From assembly GCA_036365455.1 (NCBI GenBank), contig JAWQUS010000025.1, positions 25,084,001 to 25,148,000 on the forward strand: a stretch of 64,000 bases of DNA, given 5' to 3'. Made by a program: the position numbers and the translations under genes. The notes beneath the pieces are model-generated. The model was not told the origin of the DNA, searched no databases, and saw only the letters and a list, made by a program, of their open reading frames with translations. The DNA is from Macrosoma leucophasiata (Eukaryota > Arthropoda > Insecta > Lepidoptera > Hedylidae). Of the stretch, positions 23,484 through 37,800 are shown piece after piece (the stretch's first letter is position 1; every line of letters starts with the position of its first letter).

Positions 23484-26222
23484 ATTTGGTGCCGTGACCA
23501 GGATATAAATTTAAATTATATAAATATAAGTCTAAACAACAAGAACTACACGACTATTATATTATTGTTTTAAATATTTACAGTAGGCAGTAATGCCTAC
23601 AATTTGTTGCCGTGAAATGGAATAGAGGTTAAGAAGGAGTTGAGATTTAGTTTATTACTTTATAATTACTCATGCAAGGAGTTTGCAATACACTAGTACA
23701 TTGGGGGGTGTGCAAAACATTAAGACATTGGGGGGTGAGAAGGTGTCTACAAGACGCTAAGACAATGGGGGGTGCATATGAGATATAAAATATGCACTTT
23801 TATACATATGAGTACTAATAATACATGTAAGGCATGTATTATCATAATCAATTAAGTGCTAGTGCTTTTATAATGTGTCTACCTACTTGCCGATCGATTC
23901 AACAAACAAATTTTACTTACCTATTTGTGAGAACACATAAATGGTGTAATAATAATTAACAATTACTTGTACTAATCTAGTTATAAAACTGTTTGTTCTC
24001 CTAAGGAAATAAGATAAAATACATCTCGTGTAAAACAAACTATCTATAGTTTACAACGATAAGTATCTACACATATACACGATTCACAAATTAAAAAATG
24101 TGTATGTAATTAAGAATGCTTATGAGATTGAAACTGAACAATAATCACTTATGTAATAAGTGGAATGTTTTATTTTCTTAATTAGGAACAAATGATAACT
24201 ATGAAACCAGGGAAATAAAAGAGGCTTTAAATGTAATTCACTGACAGAAAACGCTGAAATAATATAAAAAAAAAAAAAATAGTTCAGTTCTTTCGAAATG
24301 AAAATCCTTAAGAGTAATTTTAGAATGAAATACAATTAACGATAAACAATATTTGATATTTAACATTAATAAACATTATCATTGTGATATCTGATTTTGA
24401 AAGACTTTAACAATCACATGGAGCTGGACTGATAAATTGGCCGTACACTCCTGTCTTTCAGAATGAAAATAAATAATAATTGACGTTTTATAAACCGATA
24501 ACGATGAGAAGAAAGAAATAAAAACAAGCTTTCATTGTTATTTACTAGCAGAAAAAAAAAAACCTCAGATGACTCTTTTCAATTCAAAGGAGAATGATAC
24601 TTTCCATGCATTCCTGAACTCAGTGTTAGCATTGTGTAGGTTACGTCATTTTCCAAATGACTATATTATGATATGTTATTTAAAATTACAGCATTTTTTG
24701 ACAGTAATTGAAGTATATTAGTTTAGGTAAAAGTTGGGTTAGATTGACTATTGTTTACTACATTACAAAATGTAGGTACTGTGTAATGGGTTAGCCAGAG
24801 ACGATTTTGTACGCTCAAAATTAACCATCTTCTTTCAAAAATAATTTGAAAGTGATTCAATAATTAGTGCACACTTAGTTTAGACAGTATTTATTTAATT
24901 TTGTCAATTTGCAATAAACATTATTATTAGTCTCTAAAAGTTCAAATGAGAAAAAACGTTGAAACTATGACAAAACGTTATAGGTATGTAATCTTATAGA
25001 ATTCAATTCTAGTTCGATTTAGAAATAACTTAAATATGACAATTCTATTGGAATTTTGTCTTTTAGTTATAATTTCACTGTTACCACTTCCAGTTAGAAT
25101 AGGAATAATTCAAATATAAAACTACTATTCTAATATTTCAGAAACATTTTCAGAATCTTATTGTTATATTTTCTAATTTGATTAAGAATAACTTAAAATA
25201 GGACATTCATATTGGAATGATGTGGTTCTAGTTTCACTCCTAGTTGGATAGGGAATAGATAATTTAAATGCGTCACCCCTATTGGCAAATAGCCTATTCA
25301 GTTATCGTCGATATCATTTTCAGTTAGGAAAGGGATAATTTTAATGCGACACTCCTATTGGAATATGGTCTTAACAGTTATAGTCTCATATAATAATATA
25401 CCAATTCTCGTTAGATTATAGATTTATACTTTGTAATTGGAACTTATTGAAATATCTTTTCCAATTCAGTTATTATCTCATCGACAACAATTCCAGTTAG
25501 ATAAATGAATAATTAAAATTTCTGAGAAATGTTCCTATTTGAATATTTTACGTATAAGTATATTCATACTGGGTCTGTCGAATTGTAAATAGAGAGCGGA
25601 AGTATTTTAAGGAATACCAAATTATCTAAGAGGTCTTCGCACCTACATTATGTATTCTATTTTCTGATTGTGTCTTAGAACAGTTTTACTACTGATATCG
25701 AAGTTGGACATCATATGATTATGTGAATAATAATAATTATTACTATTTAACGATTAATTGATGTTATTAAGACTTCATTTTACATTATGATTAGGGTAAC
25801 TTTTGTTCGTAATCGCGAACGAGGATATGGGTAACATTACCATATTGCAAACAAACATGAATTTGTTGTTTGTGAAAGTATATATAAGTCTCTTGGTACT
25901 TGTATTATGCCTTTAGTAACAAACTCGTTATTTACTAGTTAGGCACATAGTTGCTGATTCGACTAAACGATGATGAAATAGTTTTCTAGATTTGGTAATT
26001 TCAGGTTCTTTTAAATTCCAATAAGATGATAAACCGATGATAAAAATTTTAAGATATAGAGAATAAGAAAATACACATTTTATATTACCTTAAGTATCTA
26101 GCATATCACGTTATGGAGACGTTAAGTTACCTTATTAGTATATTCGCATTGGTGTGGCTTCATTTCTATTCCCTATGAGAAAATTTTCTACGTTAAATCT
26201 TCGAAAATTTTGGGGGGTGAAT
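23484..26222 (+). mobile_element. Internal domain copy 2 (one visible substitution)
   Basis: Same as copy 1, except that position 24350 is T where copies 1 (15722) and 3 (32978) have A (ACAATATTTG versus ACAAAATTTG). This is the only inter-copy difference I noticed. Confidence 0.85.
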
Positions 26223-29200
26223 TGTAACGACATCCATATGCCGTCACATAGAATTTAATCAAAGCACGATAGATATTTTTTTTTGCATATTTCTATATGA
26301 ATATATACCTATGTTTTATAGGTATCATAACTAAATAGTTGAGATACACTATTGGTAAGGTATGTTGAGAACCATAGGACGCTCATAAAAAATGCGAGCA
26401 TAGCCACATCCCCACCGTATCCCAAATTCAGAAAAAAGGATCGATATATAAGGGGTTGTTGACGGGAGAGGGGAGACAGTTGTAGTTAGAGGGCCAGGGG
26501 CGACGATTAGGACGGTTGGTGCGAAGTAGGTAGTGGTAGCGGGAGCGTTTGGTGAGTGATTTTTATTTTAAATATAAAATAGGTTACACTAATTTCATAT
26601 AATATTTTAACTCATTAGTTAATAACGATAACTTTATACTAAATTCACTGAGGGTTACCTATTTTATGTTTATTTACTTATCTGGTTATTCTTTTATTGA
26701 GAGATTTTTAGGATGTGTTTATACAAAATGAAGTACTTCATATAATCTTACAATATAAATTAGCTTTATTTAGTTTTGCGAACAGAAAGTAGATTCATTT
26801 ACTTAAATTAAACAAAACCTGATAGGAATTCATAGGTAGTATAAATGCAATAGGGAAACCAGAGGTCTGTTACTAGAAAATTATATTTTCAGATTAGGAA
26901 AAGGAGAAGTAGGCATTATAATACGTTGTACCAGTTTTAGTCATAATTACACGCAGTATAAAGCGCTCTTAATTGAAACGTATCGTAGATTACTATTATT
27001 TTAAGTTAGGAATCTTCAGGAATTTAATTATTAGAATAGGCATTTGTGTATAGAAATAAATAGGTATAAATTAGCGATCGAGTTATCTTCACCACGTAAT
27101 GCGTAAGCGCATTATCATCAACCAGCAGAGCGGGGAGCCGTCGACTATCCGTGAGTTAATATTCAATAATTTGTCTGAATTTAGATTATTTTCTGTATTC
27201 ATTACAGTGTTCCGAATATATTAAATTATAGGTGGAGATTAGTGTTTTATGGTGCTACACTACAGGCAGATAGACGTTAAATTACAGTCATGTTTTAGTG
27301 TTGTTATAATGTTAGATAACAGGAGAATATATTTTGATAGCATTACACTACAGGCAGATAACAGAATATTGATACTATTAGGTTGAAGGCAGATGATATT
27401 GCTTCAACAGCATTATATTGTAGGTAGATAATAATATTCTCTGATAAAATTGTGTTACAGACAAACTGAATAAACTATAGGTAAATAATAGTGACTCAAT
27501 AGCGTTACACTACAGAGAAATAATAATTGTTTCATAACGTTAGTATAAAAGGCAGGTAATTATGTTTCAATAGCATCATACTACAGACATAAACTAAGAA
27601 CTGAGATATTTGGCACTTCATACTCTCAGTTTAATAATGTAGGTCATAGAATATATGTTGATGATGATGTTTTGATATTTGATTTGATAATCTGAAATAC
27701 CTACATATTATTTCGGTTTTCAATCACTATTTAATTATTTAAAGTAGTTCACATATTTGATTATTGCCTAATAATTATAATTAGTGAATAACGTAATTAA
27801 AGTGGAGAATTATTTATTTAGAGTGTGTCTAACACTGACGTCTCTCAGCTGAAATGATTATGATGATGATTATTATTATTTATCATTTAATGGAAGTGAA
27901 ATTATTACTTTCATGAGGTTACGAATCTAGGAGTTCACAGATTGATAAAACATTGTCAGTCAAAATGATCTTTTCCTGGTCATTAAATATTTACAATGTG
28001 TGATTTAAGGTATTACTATTTACTACGGGTTCAATTCCCTGGTCAATTAGAGTGTTACTATCTAATCAGTCGTATTTGTAATAATATTAAAAATGACAAA
28101 TTAATAAAAATATTATATACAATACATCTAAGGAAATACTTACTAAGTAAACTATTCGATTCAGTTACATTAGTAATAATATTGGTAAATTGTCAAATAA
28201 ATAGGTGTATGTAGATTTCGATAGAGTAGTAGGTAATTTAATAATTATCTACTAAAAGTCATACTCTATGTATATAATTTCAAGAATGTACAATTATATT
28301 TATACTGGAGTTAACTGTTCGATTCAGTTAATATTAGTGCTAATGAGGAGTACTTTATATGTATGTAAAGGGTTACAGCTAAACGAACTTCGATGTTCGT
28401 ACATAAGTAAATGGTCAGTGAACGTTATTTTATCAGGATAGTTTACCTAGTTGTTGTGAGTAAAGGTATTGATGATGCAGGATTCAATTTCCTGGACCAA
28501 TAATAAAATTATCAAAAGTACTAAACAATGAGAATATATGTTTGGATGCACATGGAACCTGTAATGTAGTAATTAAATAGGGACTAATCAAATTCCTTTC
28601 CAGCATCTTCAAATAATGTATATCAAGGTATGGGTTAGGCTAACTTGCATTTTCAAATGTGTATCGTTAAATGCTAATTACTTGTGCATGTGTGTATTTC
28701 TATTGTCGTTATGTATTAAGGTAGGCGTTTGCATAATAATGATCGATACGTATTTTATTAAGGAAAACCTTACGTTTCGTACTGCAATAGGTTTAATTAG
28801 GCGGTTTAATAATCTAATTAATAAATACATTTACATACATACATAACACATTAGGCGCCATATCTCTCTCTCGTTAATTACTACGTGAAAGTTAGGATAT
28901 TACATAAATACAAAAACACATATGGGTCATTATTAGATGTGATTTATGCTAGGGTACAGGAATTGACAAGTTTATTGCGGTTTGATTCTACACTTGACAC
29001 ATTCGTTAATTTACAATCTTCAAGAGGTCGAGTGTGAGAAAGATATTTGGAACTCTCTAGAATTCCCACGCATATTGTCTCAAGTGTTTAGGGGTAGGCA
29101 TGGCTAGCAAATGTGTCGACCATAAAAGAGAACTGGACATAATAACCTTAAATAAAAACAATGGATTATCTATTGTCTTCAACATGAACAGTTCAACACG

Positions 29201-32111
29201 TGGTCCATTGGTGTATTTCGCGCAACTAAATGGCTTTAACTTTCGAGTTAAACAATAGGAACCCATTGTGTAATGTTCGGCTTATTGTTTTTAACGATTA
29301 TGGGTTTCGCACTACAAAGGCGGAAGTCCAAACATCTGGTCATCGTCTTTAGTTTGAAAAGTAATAAAATTCTCCTTTATTACTTTAGTGTTCCCACGCT
29401 ATGTTTGTTAGTCATTTTAGGTAGGTACATACTTAACCGATTGGTTTTTAATTTCTATTTTCCCATAAGCTTGGAGTAATTATATTATTTTAAATAGTTT
29501 GTCTTAATTGACTTATTCCTTATGTGTATTATTATAATCTGATAAATAGCATCACAAAGCAAGGTGGTTGTTGCATAGCTGGAGTTATTGATCATATAAC
29601 AATAAGGAACGTGTAGATTATATTAATACTACACAGTTAGTGCTGTATTGCATTCATATAAGATGAATATTATTTTATTGACAATGAAGCTGAGATAATT
29701 AATACTTTATTGAAATATTATCGCATCAATGTTCAACATACATTATTTAAATCAATTTGAACATTTTGGTGTTTGTTTATATACATACTTTGTTACTGCG
29801 AGTAAGTAATGAGAATTCATCTAGCTTATAGACATTGTTAGTTAATTTATACCGATGTTTTATCATATACTGACTTTGGTCTATAAACATTTACTAATTA
29901 TTGGCTGTAAATAAGTATGGACGTTTTGGTTGTCATTATTGAATAATGATATCTACAACGATATTATCGATTATTGACTCTGGATTATAATGAACTTATC
30001 ATTATCATTATTAACACAATACACGCATTACACACCTGGTTTGTTGGGGCGTTGGACTCGTTCCTTCGCTACATACATCACTTCTGACGTCCAGGACTGA
30101 AAGACACTCAACGTTGTCCCGCGGCTACGCCAGTGCACTGGAGTTACTTATCACATAAAAAACAAGTAGGGCCAAGCCTGAAAAACACTGTGGTGATGTA
30201 TACTCCCTGGGGTGTATCTTGGTCTAGTGCGCTAGCAACTTATGTGGGTCGGCCTACACCATTAACTTGGGTACTATGGGTCGATTCCACACCTACACTC
30301 TTCTTTACTATCATCTGGACGTAGTAGTACCTACTTCAGAACAACCAACACTAAACATATTTTATAATAATCTGCTACTTATAGACATCTATAAAACTCA
30401 TTTGAATCTGGAAACCTAATAAGGTTTTGCCTAAAGGCAGTGTGCAAAATGCATGGTTTATGTATAAATCCATAAACATTATATATACACAATACAGGTA
30501 ATCACTATAAATATCACACCTGTATTGTTGATACTTTATACTGTTCTGTATGTTCTGTACATATACTTTCGACGTTCAGTTTGGAATATTTAAAACATAT
30601 TTACTGACAGCTGGCCTGTATACTGGAGCTACTCACTACCTGTTCTTGCGATAATGGGCAGAGCCCTAGCAAATATTATTTTTGTAGTCTTGTAGTCTCC
30701 GCGGTCTCCGCCTAGTGTACCTTTGGTCTAGTCTGTGGGTATCAGCAGTTGTGGGTCGGCCTATCTTCATCGACGTTGTCTGGCTTGCTAGTACCTGTGC
30801 GCTGTGAATTACACACTACCTGTTCTTGCGATAATGGGCAGAGCCCCTAGCAAATGTTATTTTGTGGTGCTGTAATTTCACCTGTGGTGTACCTTGGGTC
30901 TGGTTTTGCTTTGACTTATACATTACTTTATAGGTCGATTCCATTAACGTTGGAGATAATATCCATCTGGATGAAGAGGTGTTACTTCAGAACAAACACA
31001 ACACATATTAATATTATAATATGATCAACAGATCATTATCCGCCTTGTTGCGATGATCGGTCATGGAACCGCTACATTTATTGTGTGTTATGCACCTACC
31101 TTATGGAAACTACAATATTGCATTTATTTGCGATGTCAGATACTGACAATATACAATGAGATAATACTCATATATGGTTAAACCATAATTACAGGACATT
31201 GCCTGAAATATTTATTTACTGACTATGTCAGAATGAATAAACTATGTTTACGGTATAACAACTTAATGGCTACGCCATATTATGATCATGAACTACTACT
31301 GCAACAATTACTGCGCCTAACGGTGTCTGCGACGATTGATAATATACATATCAACTTCATCATTGGAATACTCAAATGAGTATATTTTACCTGATTGCCT
31401 GTTAATGGCCTATATTAATATTGAAATATAATCTACTGACTTTGTCAGCTTATTAAGACTATGTCTTACACGATACCTGCAATTTGAGGCTTATGCCACT
31501 TTATCTGTTGTATACAACAGTCTACTACCACATACTGACTTTGTCAGCTTAAGACTATGTCTTACACAATACCTGCAATTTGAGGCTTATGCCATATAAT
31601 CTGTTGTTTACAACAGTCTACTACAACTTACTGACTTTGTCAGCTTATTAAGACTTTGTCTTTATACATCATCTACAATTTGAGGCTTTGCCTTTATATC
31701 TGTTGATTTACAACAGTTTGATTATAAATGTGACCATCATTGTATGGTAATTATCTAAGCGTTATTTATACGCTCATCTACCAAATATACTCCAAGCTCG
31801 TCTGGAGAGTACAGATTCTTGGTTTGGTACTCACACTAAGGGGCGATGGTTTGGGGCTCCTTAACTTTCCCCCCCAATATCATATTGTGTATTCAGTAAT
31901 TTACTCTTTGGGGTTATATTTAATAATTTTATCGCATTTCTAACTTTATTCTTACCTCTATTAAAGAACTTAAGGTTTCTACCATTTAACAACTTGTAGG
32001 GTCCCTTTAGACATCACTTGGCCAATATTTTATTCTTGTTGATTTAGATTTGACTTCGAAAATATCCTTTATCTGAAGAGTCCCCTATTTGAGAGAGTGG
32101 GTTCCGTTACA
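26223..32111 (+). repeat. LTR copy 3
   Basis: Same length and ends as copy 1, shifted by 17,256. Polypurine tract upstream, PBS downstream. Confidence 0.88.
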
Positions 32112-34850
32112 ATTTGGTGCCGTGACCAGGATATAAATTTAAATTATATAAATATAAGTCTAAACAACAAGAACTACACGACTATTATATTATTGTTTTA
32201 AATATTTACAGTAGGCAGTAATGCCTACAATTTGTTGCCGTGAAATGGAATAGAGGTTAAGAAGGAGTTGAGATTTAGTTTATTACTTTATAATTACTCA
32301 TGCAAGGAGTTTGCAATACACTAGTACATTGGGGGGTGTGCAAAACATTAAGACATTGGGGGGTGAGAAGGTGTCTACAAGACGCTAAGACAATGGGGGG
32401 TGCATATGAGATATAAAATATGCACTTTTATACATATGAGTACTAATAATACATGTAAGGCATGTATTATCATAATCAATTAAGTGCTAGTGCTTTTATA
32501 ATGTGTCTACCTACTTGCCGATCGATTCAACAAACAAATTTTACTTACCTATTTGTGAGAACACATAAATGGTGTAATAATAATTAACAATTACTTGTAC
32601 TAATCTAGTTATAAAACTGTTTGTTCTCCTAAGGAAATAAGATAAAATACATCTCGTGTAAAACAAACTATCTATAGTTTACAACGATAAGTATCTACAC
32701 ATATACACGATTCACAAATTAAAAAATGTGTATGTAATTAAGAATGCTTATGAGATTGAAACTGAACAATAATCACTTATGTAATAAGTGGAATGTTTTA
32801 TTTTCTTAATTAGGAACAAATGATAACTATGAAACCAGGGAAATAAAAGAGGCTTTAAATGTAATTCACTGACAGAAAACGCTGAAATAATATAAAAAAA
32901 AAAAAAATAGTTCAGTTCTTTCGAAATGAAAATCCTTAAGAGTAATTTTAGAATGAAATACAATTAACGATAAACAAAATTTGATATTTAACATTAATAA
33001 ACATTATCATTGTGATATCTGATTTTGAAAGACTTTAACAATCACATGGAGCTGGACTGATAAATTGGCCGTACACTCCTGTCTTTCAGAATGAAAATAA
33101 ATAATAATTGACGTTTTATAAACCGATAACGATGAGAAGAAAGAAATAAAAACAAGCTTTCATTGTTATTTACTAGCAGAAAAAAAAAAACCTCAGATGA
33201 CTCTTTTCAATTCAAAGGAGAATGATACTTTCCATGCATTCCTGAACTCAGTGTTAGCATTGTGTAGGTTACGTCATTTTCCAAATGACTATATTATGAT
33301 ATGTTATTTAAAATTACAGCATTTTTTGACAGTAATTGAAGTATATTAGTTTAGGTAAAAGTTGGGTTAGATTGACTATTGTTTACTACATTACAAAATG
33401 TAGGTACTGTGTAATGGGTTAGCCAGAGACGATTTTGTACGCTCAAAATTAACCATCTTCTTTCAAAAATAATTTGAAAGTGATTCAATAATTAGTGCAC
33501 ACTTAGTTTAGACAGTATTTATTTAATTTTGTCAATTTGCAATAAACATTATTATTAGTCTCTAAAAGTTCAAATGAGAAAAAACGTTGAAACTATGACA
33601 AAACGTTATAGGTATGTAATCTTATAGAATTCAATTCTAGTTCGATTTAGAAATAACTTAAATATGACAATTCTATTGGAATTTTGTCTTTTAGTTATAA
33701 TTTCACTGTTACCACTTCCAGTTAGAATAGGAATAATTCAAATATAAAACTACTATTCTAATATTTCAGAAACATTTTCAGAATCTTATTGTTATATTTT
33801 CTAATTTGATTAAGAATAACTTAAAATAGGACATTCATATTGGAATGATGTGGTTCTAGTTTCACTCCTAGTTGGATAGGGAATAGATAATTTAAATGCG
33901 TCACCCCTATTGGCAAATAGCCTATTCAGTTATCGTCGATATCATTTTCAGTTAGGAAAGGGATAATTTTAATGCGACACTCCTATTGGAATATGGTCTT
34001 AACAGTTATAGTCTCATATAATAATATACCAATTCTCGTTAGATTATAGATTTATACTTTGTAATTGGAACTTATTGAAATATCTTTTCCAATTCAGTTA
34101 TTATCTCATCGACAACAATTCCAGTTAGATAAATGAATAATTAAAATTTCTGAGAAATGTTCCTATTTGAATATTTTACGTATAAGTATATTCATACTGG
34201 GTCTGTCGAATTGTAAATAGAGAGCGGAAGTATTTTAAGGAATACCAAATTATCTAAGAGGTCTTCGCACCTACATTATGTATTCTATTTTCTGATTGTG
34301 TCTTAGAACAGTTTTACTACTGATATCGAAGTTGGACATCATATGATTATGTGAATAATAATAATTATTACTATTTAACGATTAATTGATGTTATTAAGA
34401 CTTCATTTTACATTATGATTAGGGTAACTTTTGTTCGTAATCGCGAACGAGGATATGGGTAACATTACCATATTGCAAACAAACATGAATTTGTTGTTTG
34501 TGAAAGTATATATAAGTCTCTTGGTACTTGTATTATGCCTTTAGTAACAAACTCGTTATTTACTAGTTAGGCACATAGTTGCTGATTCGACTAAACGATG
34601 ATGAAATAGTTTTCTAGATTTGGTAATTTCAGGTTCTTTTAAATTCCAATAAGATGATAAACCGATGATAAAAATTTTAAGATATAGAGAATAAGAAAAT
34701 ACACATTTTATATTACCTTAAGTATCTAGCATATCACGTTATGGAGACGTTAAGTTACCTTATTAGTATATTCGCATTGGTGTGGCTTCATTTCTATTCC
34801 CTATGAGAAAATTTTCTACGTTAAATCTTCGAAAATTTTGGGGGGTGAAT
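32112..34850 (+). mobile_element. Internal domain copy 3
   Basis: Same layout as copy 1: PBS at 32115-32132 and polypurine tract at 34840-34850. No coding capacity seen. Confidence 0.85.
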
Positions 34851-37800
34851 TGTAACGACATCCATATGCCGTCACATAGAATTTAATCAAAGCACGATAG
34901 ATATTTTTTTTTGCATATTTCTATATGAATATATACCTATGTTTTATAGGTATCATAACTAAATAGTTGAGATACACTATTGGTAAGGTATGTTGAGAAC
35001 CATAGGACGCTCATAAAAAATGCGAGCATAGCCACATCCCCACCGTATCCCAAATTCAGAAAAAAGGATCGATATATAAGGGGTTGTTGACGGGAGAGGG
35101 GAGACAGTTGTAGTTAGAGGGCCAGGGGCGACGATTAGGACGGTTGGTGCGAAGTAGGTAGTGGTAGCGGGAGCGTTTGGTGAGTGATTTTTATTTTAAA
35201 TATAAAATAGGTTACACTAATTTCATATAATATTTTAACTCATTAGTTAATAACGATAACTTTATACTAAATTCACTGAGGGTTACCTATTTTATGTTTA
35301 TTTACTTATCTGGTTATTCTTTTATTGAGAGATTTTTAGGATGTGTTTATACAAAATGAAGTACTTCATATAATCTTACAATATAAATTAGCTTTATTTA
35401 GTTTTGCGAACAGAAAGTAGATTCATTTACTTAAATTAAACAAAACCTGATAGGAATTCATAGGTAGTATAAATGCAATAGGGAAACCAGAGGTCTGTTA
35501 CTAGAAAATTATATTTTCAGATTAGGAAAAGGAGAAGTAGGCATTATAATACGTTGTACCAGTTTTAGTCATAATTACACGCAGTATAAAGCGCTCTTAA
35601 TTGAAACGTATCGTAGATTACTATTATTTTAAGTTAGGAATCTTCAGGAATTTAATTATTAGAATAGGCATTTGTGTATAGAAATAAATAGGTATAAATT
35701 AGCGATCGAGTTATCTTCACCACGTAATGCGTAAGCGCATTATCATCAACCAGCAGAGCGGGGAGCCGTCGACTATCCGTGAGTTAATATTCAATAATTT
35801 GTCTGAATTTAGATTATTTTCTGTATTCATTACAGTGTTCCGAATATATTAAATTATAGGTGGAGATTAGTGTTTTATGGTGCTACACTACAGGCAGATA
35901 GACGTTAAATTACAGTCATGTTTTAGTGTTGTTATAATGTTAGATAACAGGAGAATATATTTTGATAGCATTACACTACAGGCAGATAACAGAATATTGA
36001 TACTATTAGGTTGAAGGCAGATGATATTGCTTCAACAGCATTATATTGTAGGTAGATAATAATATTCTCTGATAAAATTGTGTTACAGACAAACTGAATA
36101 AACTATAGGTAAATAATAGTGACTCAATAGCGTTACACTACAGAGAAATAATAATTGTTTCATAACGTTAGTATAAAAGGCAGGTAATTATGTTTCAATA
36201 GCATCATACTACAGACATAAACTAAGAACTGAGATATTTGGCACTTCATACTCTCAGTTTAATAATGTAGGTCATAGAATATATGTTGATGATGATGTTT
36301 TGATATTTGATTTGATAATCTGAAATACCTACATATTATTTCGGTTTTCAATCACTATTTAATTATTTAAAGTAGTTCACATATTTGATTATTGCCTAAT
36401 AATTATAATTAGTGAATAACGTAATTAAAGTGGAGAATTATTTATTTAGAGTGTGTCTAACACTGACGTCTCTCAGCTGAAATGATTATGATGATGATTA
36501 TTATTATTTATCATTTAATGGAAGTGAAATTATTACTTTCATGAGGTTACGAATCTAGGAGTTCACAGATTGATAAAACATTGTCAGTCAAAATGATCTT
36601 TTCCTGGTCATTAAATATTTACAATGTGTGATTTAAGGTATTACTATTTACTACGGGTTCAATTCCCTGGTCAATTAGAGTGTTACTATCTAATCAGTCG
36701 TATTTGTAATAATATTAAAAATGACAAATTAATAAAAATATTATATACAATACATCTAAGGAAATACTTACTAAGTAAACTATTCGATTCAGTTACATTA
36801 GTAATAATATTGGTAAATTGTCAAATAAATAGGTGTATGTAGATTTCGATAGAGTAGTAGGTAATTTAATAATTATCTACTAAAAGTCATACTCTATGTA
36901 TATAATTTCAAGAATGTACAATTATATTTATACTGGAGTTAACTGTTCGATTCAGTTAATATTAGTGCTAATGAGGAGTACTTTATATGTATGTAAAGGG
37001 TTACAGCTAAACGAACTTCGATGTTCGTACATAAGTAAATGGTCAGTGAACGTTATTTTATCAGGATAGTTTACCTAGTTGTTGTGAGTAAAGGTATTGA
37101 TGATGCAGGATTCAATTTCCTGGACCAATAATAAAATTATCAAAAGTACTAAACAATGAGAATATATGTTTGGATGCACATGGAACCTGTAATGTAGTAA
37201 TTAAATAGGGACTAATCAAATTCCTTTCCAGCATCTTCAAATAATGTATATCAAGGTATGGGTTAGGCTAACTTGCATTTTCAAATGTGTATCGTTAAAT
37301 GCTAATTACTTGTGCATGTGTGTATTTCTATTGTCGTTATGTATTAAGGTAGGCGTTTGCATAATAATGATCGATACGTATTTTATTAAGGAAAACCTTA
37401 CGTTTCGTACTGCAATAGGTTTAATTAGGCGGTTTAATAATCTAATTAATAAATACATTTACATACATACATAACACATTAGGCGCCATATCTCTCTCTC
37501 GTTAATTACTACGTGAAAGTTAGGATATTACATAAATACAAAAACACATATGGGTCATTATTAGATGTGATTTATGCTAGGGTACAGGAATTGACAAGTT
37601 TATTGCGGTTTGATTCTACACTTGACACATTCGTTAATTTACAATCTTCAAGAGGTCGAGTGTGAGAAAGATATTTGGAACTCTCTAGAATTCCCACGCA
37701 TATTGTCTCAAGTGTTTAGGGGTAGGCATGGCTAGCAAATGTGTCGACCATAAAAGAGAACTGGACATAATAACCTTAAATAAAAACAATGGATTATCTA